Notes under the pieces: generated by a model
Databases searched by the model: none
What the model was told of the DNA's origin: nothing
What the model saw: only the letters and a program-made list of their open reading frames with translations
DNA from: Saccoglossus kowalevskii
Lineage: Eukaryota > Hemichordata > Enteropneusta > Harrimaniidae
Length of the DNA: 13,906 bases
Direction: 5' to 3'
Assembly (NCBI RefSeq): GCF_000003605.2
Contig: NW_003141927.1
Coordinates: 1-13,906, forward strand
Part shown: piece by piece, positions 7,430 to 13,906 of the stretch
Numbering within the stretch: the stretch's first letter is position 1
Layout: each line of letters opens with the position of its first letter
Program-made: the position numbers and the translations under genes

Positions 7430-10400
7430 TCACCATTTGTCTCTCTCTTCTGGATCCATTTCATCTTTACTTAAGGCTTGTTTGTACTCTTTACGTTTAG
7501 CAACCCATCTTTGCAGGTTACATTTGGCCATCAAAATCCAGGCAACTGATTTCTTCAGTTTCATCCAACTGGAGAAGCGTGCAAAGAGTCCATCGATTTC
7601 TGTCTCTGGTCCTTGTCCTTTGAGAATCGCAGAGTTAGCTTCTCTTTTAACCTCAGGATCCCCATCTATGATCGTCATAGGTATTGCATTACATTTAGGC
7701 CATTCTAATTCAGGTCTCCAAAGAAAGTCCGGACCATTTAGCCATCTCTCTCTACGTATGGAGTCATTCACCTTGAGACCTCTGGAAGCGTCATCTGCTG
7801 GGTTGGACTTTGTGTCCACGTACTTCCATTGTGACATCTGTGAGCCCTCTCTAATGGTGTTAACACGATTAGCTACAAAGGTATGAAAGCGGGTACTTTC
7901 ATTTGCACAGTAGCGAATGACGGACATGCTGTCTGTCCAGAAGAATGTTTCACTGAATTTGAAGTCTAGCTCTCTCTGTATCATTTTATTCATGCGTACC
8001 GAAATAGTGGCTGCAGACAGTTCCATGCGAGGGATAGTTACTTTCTTCAGCGGTGCAACCCTAGACTTACCAACCAAGAGGGCACAATGAATCTTTCCTA
8101 TCTCATTTACTAGGCGTAGATATGACACAGTGCCATAGCCAAGCTCGCTGGCATCCGAGAAGTTGTGGATCTGGCAGGACATTATCTTACCAAAACTTGC
8201 AGGCTTGAAACACCTAGGTACCGAGATTGTCTCCAGCTGTGGCAGGTCTGCTACCCATCTGTGCCATTTCTGCAGGTCTTTAGGTCCAATATCATCATCC
8301 CACCCCATACCACGATGACACAAGTTTTGTAGGATGATCTTGCCAGGTAATACAAAAGGAGCAGCTAGTCCTATAGGATCGTAAATAGAGCTTATTACTG
8401 ACAATATACCTCGTCTTGTAGATGGACGCTCTTGAATGTCTATCCCAAATCCTAGCGTATCAGATTCAACATTCCAATACACACCAAGAGCACGCTGGGT
8501 GGGGAGATCATCATAACTCAAATTCAACTGCTTCACATTTTTAGCTTGACTGTCTACAGGAATTGATTTCAAGACCGTATGACTGTTGGTAATCCACTTG
8601 GTTAAGTTGAATCCTCCTTTGCGGCAGATACTTATCAGGTCTTGTACAACGGATATTGCCTTCGTCTCGGTATCACAGGATTTGAGGCAGTCATCTACGT
8701 AAAAGTTCTTTAGAACAGTATCAATGATTTCCGGCTTGAATTCATCCTTATTAGCTGTAGCAGTCTTGCGTAGCGCTGTATTCGAACAGCTTGGTGACGA
8801 TACTGCACCAAATAAATGAACCATCATTTTATATACTTCAGGTTTTCTATCAAGTTCGCCATTTGGCCACCAATAAAAACGCAGACAGTCGCTGTCATGT
8901 ATTGGGACCTTTACTTGATGAAACATAGCCTCTACGTCTGCCATAAGGGCTACTGGTTCTTGCCTGAACCGCAAGAGAACACCAAGTAGGTTGTTAGTCA
9001 GATCAGGTCCTTGTAGTAACAAGTCGTTTAAGGATACACCGCACCATTTCGCAGAACAATCGAAGACTACTCGTATCTTGTCTGGTTTCTTAGGGTGGTA
9101 TACCCCATGGTGAGGTATATACCAGACTCTACCGTCATCTCTATCAAGCACCTCCTGCGGAACCTGAACAGCATAATGCTTTTGAATAATATCCGACATA
9201 AACTTTGTGTAGTCAGCATGAAACTTGGGTTCTTTCCTTATTCTCCTTTCAAGTCCTTTAAGTCTCTGCATGGCATAGTCTTTATTATTAGGTAGCCTTG
9301 CATCGTCCTTACGAAATGGCAAACCAATCTCATAGTGTCCATCCACATAGCGCATAGAGCTATCTACTTTCTCAATAAACGCTTTGTCCTCTTGAGAGTG
9401 TTCTCTCCTATCGTTGATAGAGTGTTCTGGAAAGTCCATGTTGATAGAGCTTCTGACCAATTTATCTAACTGCCTTAGTTCCTCTATCTCTTGTATGGCA
9501 ATGATTTCAGCTTTATTGACAGTCAAACTATTTTGAACTGTGTCAATCTTATTGTCACCTTCACCACGGACAACATTCCATGCCACCCATCCCAAGAGAG
9601 TTCTTGAAGCATGAGGACTCCCACGTGGTCCTGTCAATATTTCTAGTGGAGTATATGCATCGGGTACTCCATTTCCAATAAGTAATCCCACATCCGCGTT
9701 CACCTTAGGCAGATCCAGGGCACACATATGTGGCCATTTAGTAACATCTTCTGTAGTAGGCATGTGGTGGCGCGAAACAGGCATTTTGTGTTTAGTGTAG
9801 ACTTTTGGTAGCTTCACTGTGTTTTCACCACCTAAATCACTCACTTCAAGGCCTTTGAGAATATAGGTGCTCATAGTATGAGGGACACCCATTGTGTCAA
9901 GAGTAATCTTTGCTCTATCACCATTTACTCCCAATTTTCGCATTATGTCTTCAGTGCAAAAGGATACACTACTGCCCGGGTCAAGGAAAGCATATGTTTC
10001 CAAGGCTATACCACTATTCTTAGCCTTTACCAATACTGGGATTATTGCCATAGTACACTCACTGTTACCGGCCCCTGTTTGACCACTCAATTCTTTGTTC
10101 ACATTTACACATGCGGTAGTGGCTTTCTGGTTGCCATATTTATTTGGCGATACGTCTTCTGTTTGTTGACAACTCCGTCTGTAATTATCATCATGTAAGA
10201 TAGTGGGGTGATGTCCTTTACACTGTATGCATACTGCCTTAGAGCGACAATTCTTGCTTTGATGTCCTGGCTTTAAACAGCCAAAACAAACTCCTTTATT
10301 TCTTAAGAAATTTAACTTGACATCACGAGATTCTTTTGTCAAGTTATCGCATTTTTCCATAATATGACTGGCACTTTTGCAATAAGCACACGGTTTCTCA

Positions 10401-12331
10401 AATGCTACATGTATCTTAGTGTACTGGCCAGTGACTCTTGTCTCATTCTGAGCTTGGTCTCCTACTGAACCACCTTGAATTGGTCCACCGCATTCAGCTT
10501 TGGTCTCTGGTTTAACATTTGTGACATCTGTTGCAAAGCTTCCCCTTGTTTTCTTAGATTGTGTCCGTATCTTTGAGCCTTTACCTGAATTGCTTTCATT
10601 GTGCAAAGCCTTCCTTCCATATAATGGGTCGTTTGCCTGTTCAGATTCGGCTTTCACAAAGTCCACCAATTTTTTGAAAGTGACTGGCTTCCCATTCTGC
10701 CTAGCATCATATACTCGGCTTCTCCATTTCCCGTGAAGATAGTATGGAAGCTTACCAACAAGTACTTTCATGTGGTCATGATATTCCATTGACTGCATGG
10801 CTTCAATGCTTTGTGTTGCGTACTCGCACTCACGCAGAAATATGGCAAACTCATCAAGTGCTTTAGCATCGTCTGCTTTGATAACTGGCCAGTTTTTTGC
10901 CTTTTCTAGATATGCGCTAGCAATCATTTGTACATCACCATACCTTCTCTCAAGCTCTTTACATGCGGCTGGATATCCTTGTTCTGCATCGAGATAACTG
11001 TAACCTGTTACTATCTTGTTTGCCTCCCCATAAGTGTACTGCTCGAGGTAGTTCATTTTCTCTTCAATGTCATCAGTAACCAATCCTATTCTAGCATTAA
11101 ACTGGCGAACAAATTTTTTATATTCTATACAGTTGCCTCCAAATTTCTTGATGTCAGACTGTGGCTTTTTCAATTCTTTCACCACCGCCAGAATATCTTC
11201 ATTAGACGACCGACTACCTGCAGCAGAGGGCCCATAGCTAGCATCACCCACGCGCTCAAAACCGCAACGCAACCCACGCGCATCGCGCACACAGGTCCCA
11301 CCGACATCACCATCAATATGTGCAGGAAGTACTGCAGTCGGACTCAATACTGGCCCAATATTACACTCTCCTAAACTAGTGTCCTTATTAGAACTAAACA
11401 TATTATCAACAACCCCAATATAACTAGGTGTTTTATACATACGGTTTGACTGACATCTAGATAGCTGCTCATTATGTGCTACATCACTTTGCCTTTGAGA
11501 AATGTCAATGTCATGCAATCTTTGATCTTGCTCGAATTCATTAGTTTCTAACTCAACCAGAACCTTTCGTCGTGCATCTGACACAGCGATTTCGGTTTCC
11601 AACTCCAACTCTTCTTCTCTTATTTTGAGTTGCATCTTTGCTTGCTCTTCTTTCATTCTACGTTGCAGTCTAGCTTGATCTTCTTGTCTCCTTGCATTCT
11701 CTGCTTCAATTCTAAGCTGTAGAATCGCTTGTTCTTCTTCAATTTGAAGTTGTTCAATCGCCTGTCTTTCCCGTTCTAATGCTTGTTTTTGCTTCAACTT
11801 TGCTACTCTAGCTAACAGTTCAGCCTTTCTTTGATCCTCTTTAGCTCTTGCCATGGTCAATGAGCTCAAGCGTGTTGAGGTACTGCTAGTATGGGATTTC
11901 TGTGAATGACTTGAAGGTGTTTTACTAGTTTGTGAAACGCTGTCCTCTGGCCTCACATTTGCATCAAGCAATCTTCGCGCTTCACACTCTTCACGTCTTA
12001 TCCATGCCCTTGCACTGGCTCCCACACTTTCAAAATGTTCACTTTGTGGTCTGAACCAACCTTCATGTTTAAGTTGGTCCTCTGGTGATAACAGTTGCTT
12101 GTATTCATCGTGGGTAATGAGGAATTCCTCGTATAACACCATCCACTTGGTATAGGCTTGCCTTAATGATTTCAAGTCCGTCAGTGGGTCTCTCATTAAA
12201 ACCAGGATAGAATCAGTTTCTTTATTAAGCTGCTTACATATAGAAGTGCAGTTCCTTTGTTTGACCTCAGTGAAATATTCTTTGGCCCTTTCAGTTTGCA
12301 CTCTCGTTCGCTTAGCAAACATTTCCTCCAT
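7430..12331 (-). CDS. Gag-Pol polyprotein (Gag, protease, RT, RNase H), copy B
   Basis: Open frame of 1,633 codons. The ATG at 12331 has a good context (A at -3, G at +4) and opens 79 bases after the proposed LTR end. Domain order: N-terminal Gag with a Ser/Thr-rich linker (about 131-160) and a long charged coiled coil (about 160-262); DUF1759-like Gag core (about 380-545); CX2CX4HX4C knuckles at C648-C661 and C682-C695, then a C701/C704 HH knuckle; DUF1758 protease with LDPGS (D784); RT with D1132 and YVDD at 1211-1214; A17/RNase H region with D1393, E1437, D1467 and D1514. Products would act in cytoplasmic particles, copying element RNA to cDNA. The frame ends in two tandem TGA codons, before the integrase that usually continues this polyprotein. 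Intact up to that point, unlike copy A. Confidence 0.93.
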   Translation of the reverse strand: MEEMFAKRTRVQTERAKEYFTEVKQRNCTSICKQLNKETDSILVLMRDPLTDLKSLRQAYTKWMVLYEEFLITHDEYKQLLSPEDQLKHEGWFRPQSEHFESVGASARAWIRREECEARRLLDANVRPEDSVSQTSKTPSSHSQKSHTSSTSTRLSSLTMARAKEDQRKAELLARVAKLKQKQALERERQAIEQLQIEEEQAILQLRIEAENARRQEDQARLQRRMKEEQAKMQLKIREEELELETEIAVSDARRKVLVELETNEFEQDQRLHDIDISQRQSDVAHNEQLSRCQSNRMYKTPSYIGVVDNMFSSNKDTSLGECNIGPVLSPTAVLPAHIDGDVGGTCVRDARGLRCGFERVGDASYGPSAAGSRSSNEDILAVVKELKKPQSDIKKFGGNCIEYKKFVRQFNARIGLVTDDIEEKMNYLEQYTYGEANKIVTGYSYLDAEQGYPAACKELERRYGDVQMIASAYLEKAKNWPVIKADDAKALDEFAIFLRECEYATQSIEAMQSMEYHDHMKVLVGKLPYYLHGKWRSRVYDARQNGKPVTFKKLVDFVKAESEQANDPLYGRKALHNESNSGKGSKIRTQSKKTRGSFATDVTNVKPETKAECGGPIQGGSVGDQAQNETRVTGQYTKIHVAFEKPCAYCKSASHIMEKCDNLTKESRDVKLNFLRNKGVCFGCLKPGHQSKNCRSKAVCIQCKGHHPTILHDDNYRRSCQQTEDVSPNKYGNQKATTACVNVNKELSGQTGAGNSECTMAIIPVLVKAKNSGIALETYAFLDPGSSVSFCTEDIMRKLGVNGDRAKITLDTMGVPHTMSTYILKGLEVSDLGGENTVKLPKVYTKHKMPVSRHHMPTTEDVTKWPHMCALDLPKVNADVGLLIGNGVPDAYTPLEILTGPRGSPHASRTLLGWVAWNVVRGEGDNKIDTVQNSLTVNKAEIIAIQEIEELRQLDKLVRSSINMDFPEHSINDRREHSQEDKAFIEKVDSSMRYVDGHYEIGLPFRKDDARLPNNKDYAMQRLKGLERRIRKEPKFHADYTKFMSDIIQKHYAVQVPQEVLDRDDGRVWYIPHHGVYHPKKPDKIRVVFDCSAKWCGVSLNDLLLQGPDLTNNLLGVLLRFRQEPVALMADVEAMFHQVKVPIHDSDCLRFYWWPNGELDRKPEVYKMMVHLFGAVSSPSCSNTALRKTATANKDEFKPEIIDTVLKNFYVDDCLKSCDTETKAISVVQDLISICRKGGFNLTKWITNSHTVLKSIPVDSQAKNVKQLNLSYDDLPTQRALGVYWNVESDTLGFGIDIQERPSTRRGILSVISSIYDPIGLAAPFVLPGKIILQNLCHRGMGWDDDIGPKDLQKWHRWVADLPQLETISVPRCFKPASFGKIMSCQIHNFSDASELGYGTVSYLRLVNEIGKIHCALLVGKSRVAPLKKVTIPRMELSAATISVRMNKMIQRELDFKFSETFFWTDSMSVIRYCANESTRFHTFVANRVNTIREGSQMSQWKYVDTKSNPADDASRGLKVNDSIRRERWLNGPDFLWRPELEWPKCNAIPMTIIDGDPEVKREANSAILKGQGPETEIDGLFARFSSWMKLKKSVAWILMAKCNLQRWVAKRKEYKQALSKDEMDPEERDKW

Positions 12332-12393
12332 CTTGTCAGTTTGCAGTTGACTTATCCGTAATTACTAGTTGTGTATCAGGTGTATTGCTGACT

Positions 12394-12410
12394 GAGATTA
12401 CTATCAACCA
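12394..12410 (-). other. Candidate primer-binding site, copy B
   Basis: The minus strand reads TGGTTGATAGTAATCTC downstream of the proposed LTR end. It begins with TGG, as expected for pairing with a tRNA CCA end, but I cannot match the rest to a known tRNA and the LTR end next to it does not finish in CA. This is a placeholder for the LTR/leader border. Confidence 0.3.
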
Positions 12411-12649
12411 ACACTTCAGTACACTTAACACGTATGTCAAAGAATAACTGCCCTGGAAACTCAACGGAGGTTGATCAAATACGTCAATGTAAATGTAGCG
12501 TCTATAAACCCATATTCCAGAGCCCTGTGTCTTCTACTGGTAGCTCATGAAAATGTCTATAGATACATATGCCGATTAGCTGGGTCACTCCGTCGTCAAT
12601 GCGTCTTCCTCACAATAATGAAACAAATGTCCGTAATGATTGATGACAA

Positions 12650-12655
12650 TTTATT
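12650..12655 (-). terminator. Poly(A) signal in outer LTR
   Basis: AATAAA on the minus strand at the position matching that of the shared LTR. In a 5' LTR it would normally be bypassed. Confidence 0.4.
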
Positions 12656-12825
12656 TCCTTTAAGTATAGCTCAGTACAACCAAACTTTGCAATGAAGTAC
12701 GAGTACACATATGATGAACGATTGACTGAAATAGCAAATAAATAAAAGAAACAATAAATATCATGTCTCATCTCTACACTAACACATTTTGGCATTATAA
12801 ATTGACAATGAGTGGTAGACTGACA

Positions 12826-12839
12826 GCGCCATCTAGTGG
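12826..12839 (-). promoter_or_regulatory. CTCF-like core motif, outer LTR
   Basis: Identical to the motif in the shared LTR, at the matching position. A full consensus match. Confidence 0.55.
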
Positions 12840-12848
12840 CGAAACAAC

Positions 12849-12856
12849 TGACGTAA
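12849..12856 (+). promoter_or_regulatory. CRE/ATF-like site, outer LTR
   Basis: Same TGACGTAA octamer at the matching place, 9 bp from the CTCF-like core. Confidence 0.35.
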
Positions 12857-13287
12857 TGCAGCAAAAAATATATGCAAGAAATCTATCACTAACATATCAA
12901 ATAATCACTTAGAAATCACTAGACATGCGTAATCTATGAAAATATCATGAGCAAGAATAATGTGAAATCATCAAAGTAAAGTACTAAGTGAACAGGGTTT
13001 AAAAGCACATGTTATTGCATCATCGGTAAATAAACATTTCATGCCCTCACGCAAATACATGAATTATCACTCAAAAACGCAATCAAATGTTTCATACCGT
13101 ATTTGTAGATCTTCCCAAGCACAATCGACCTCAGTATAGTCGTATTTCGGTAGTTTCTGTGTTCATTGAACACGATTTGACGTAAAAGTATTTGAAGATC
13201 AATAACTTTACCAGCTCTCAGGCAGCAGATAGTGTCTGTGAGTTCGTTATCTACTACCTCCAAAACAAAGTAATAAATGTAACTCGA

Positions 13288-13301
13288 ACTGTAGGTGGCG
13301 C
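13288..13301 (+). promoter_or_regulatory. Second CTCF-like motif, outer LTR
   Basis: Identical to the plus-strand motif of the shared LTR (12 of 14 consensus positions). Confidence 0.4.
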
Positions 13302-13674
13302 TATACCGTCAGCTAACAAAAGGCACATTTAAGTGAAATATAAGATAGGGCTATAGAGCCTAAAATAACATTTCGGTGACAATGACTAAGTAAAAATAAT
13401 AAAGCAGAACTTTGGCCATAACAATGGTTGTAAAACATTCCATAGCAGGTTATTATATGCATCTCAATGGTTTCGTCCCAGGTTCAGCCATCAGGGTTTA
13501 ACCTTCTCAAATCATGTTTCTAGTGACATAACAACTGTCAGCATCCTTTATTCTATGTTTTTGTCATATTACCTCAAACCCTGCAAATAGCAGTGTCCAA
13601 TCATGGAAAGAAACGGTGTGCATTGCCATGTAATAACTGTCATAAAGGTGATTGACAGGACATACTTGTTTAAA

Positions 13675-13796
13675 ACAATTGGAATCTACCAGGTGTGCTT
13701 GTGATTTACATAACAAAGGATGTTTACAATTATGGGAGGACAATTGGAATCTACCAGGTGTGCTTGTGATTTACATAAACAAAGTATGTTTTCAAT
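13675..13796. repeat. Two-unit direct repeat, 65-bp period
   Basis: The unit at 13675-13730 recurs at 13740-13796. The first 39 bases (starting ACAATTGGAATCTACC) are identical; the remainder differs by an inserted A and a few substitutions. About 9 bp lie between the units. No known family recognised. Confidence 0.85.
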
Positions 13797-13840
13797 CTAC
13801 TGAGTTGCCTACGTGAGATAGCTGCTGACAAGACCACATT

Positions 13841-13850
13841 CTGATTGGCT
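13841..13850 (-). promoter_or_regulatory. CCAAT box (NF-Y type)
   Basis: The minus strand reads AGCCAATCAG, a full match to the NF-Y consensus RRCCAATSRG. It ends 46 bp before a TATA-like element, a usual promoter spacing; CCAAT boxes work in either orientation. Confidence 0.5.
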
Positions 13851-13896
13851 CATGTGCAAACCCAGGAAGTGTACATGAATCTGGAGCATTCATGCA

Positions 13897-13904
13897 TATA
13901 AATA
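13897..13904 (+). promoter_or_regulatory. TATA box, plus strand
   Basis: TATAAATA, a strong TATA-box match, two bases from the window end. With the CCAAT box upstream it suggests a plus-strand promoter whose start site would fall about 20-25 bp past the right edge. It could also be chance in AT-rich DNA. Confidence 0.45.
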
Positions 13905-13906
13905 CG

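Larger units (their letters stand above)
4756..13423 (-). mobile_element. BEL/Pao LTR retrotransposon copy B (full length)
   Basis: This is a complete element of about 8.67 kb on the minus strand: 5' LTR at 12411-13423, leader, gag-pol, integrase, polypurine tract, and 3' LTR at 4756-5769. Homology of the two LTRs ends at the same base on the right side (5769 and 13423), giving a sharp 5' terminus that reads TGTTATGG on the minus strand, a normal TG start. A purine-rich tract lies immediately upstream of the 3' LTR. The 1,633-codon gag-pol frame is open, but the integrase is in another frame beyond a 173-base gap full of stops, so the copy is probably not autonomous. A possible target duplication is ATGGT at 13424-13428; its partner would lie beyond the left window edge. 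Confidence 0.93.
12411..13423 (-). repeat. 5' LTR of copy B (outer LTR)
   Basis: About 1,013 bp, collinear with the shared LTR. The right border is defined by loss of homology after 13423, where host DNA begins. On the minus strand the LTR starts TGTTATGGCC. It should hold the promoter driving copy B, with U3 towards 13423 and U5 towards 12411. An AATAAA signal lies at 12650-12655, placing R/U5 in roughly the left quarter. The left border is inferred from a possible primer-binding site and could shift by some tens of bases. Confidence 0.9.
13424..13906. other. Host flanking DNA
   Basis: The sequence leaves LTR homology at 13424. It contains no coding frame I can support, one direct repeat pair (13675-13730 and 13740-13796) and promoter-like sites at the extreme right. 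The first five bases, ATGGT, are the candidate target duplication. Confidence 0.7.

Noticed and set aside
7430-7436. Programmed stop readthrough or frameshift joining gag-pol to integrase
   Set aside because: Tandem TGA codons are followed by further stops in every frame within 173 bases, so one recoding event could not join them.
7437-7886. 149-codon plus-strand frame
   Set aside because: Antisense to the RNase H end of Pol; no recognisable domain.
10928-11374. 148-codon plus-strand frame
   Set aside because: Antisense shadow of the Gag core coding region of copy B; no independent motif.

Overview
The window is metazoan nuclear DNA occupied almost entirely by BEL/Pao (Belpaoviridae-type) LTR retrotransposon sequence, all transcribed from the minus strand. 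The family call rests on the encoded proteins: a DUF1759-type Gag, three Cys/His zinc knuckles, a DUF1758 aspartic protease, a YVDD reverse transcriptase, an A17/RNase H region, an H2C2 zinc-binding plus DDE integrase, and a DUF5641-type C-terminus. BEL/Pao elements are known only from animals. The sequence does not let me name the host more closely. There are no bacterial genes, tRNAs, rRNAs or CRISPR arrays.

Layout from left to right: 1-4755 is the inner part of copy A, broken by indels and a stop, with its integrase end beyond the left edge. 4756-5769 is one LTR. 5770-12410 is the full inner part of copy B. 12411-13423 is the outer LTR. 13424-13906 is flanking host DNA. The middle LTR directly abuts the polypurine tract of copy B on one side and the gag leader of copy A on the other. 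It therefore serves as 3' LTR of B and 5' LTR of A: a head-to-tail array with a shared LTR and a repeat period of about 7,654 bp. The two LTRs differ at about 16 positions over about 1,014 bp by my hand count (roughly 1.6%), so the array is fairly young.

Copy B keeps one long Gag-protease-RT-RNase H frame of 1,633 codons (7430-12331). Its integrase lies in a different frame (6105-7256), after a 173-base stretch with stops in all three minus-strand frames, and the extreme C-terminus is shifted again. Copy A has at least five lesions: a nonsense codon, a 2-base loss, a 12-for-5 base replacement, and two single-base indels near the left edge. Neither copy looks autonomous as it stands.

The LTRs each carry a perfect match to the CTCF core consensus, a weaker match in the opposite orientation, a CRE/ATF-like site and a poly(A) signal. 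The host flank carries a 56-bp direct repeat. At the extreme right edge it carries a consensus CCAAT (NF-Y) box 46 bp upstream of a TATA box, suggesting that the array sits just upstream of a plus-strand host promoter. The most notable points are the shared-LTR tandem structure and the paired CTCF-like sites; I see no convincing wholly new system.
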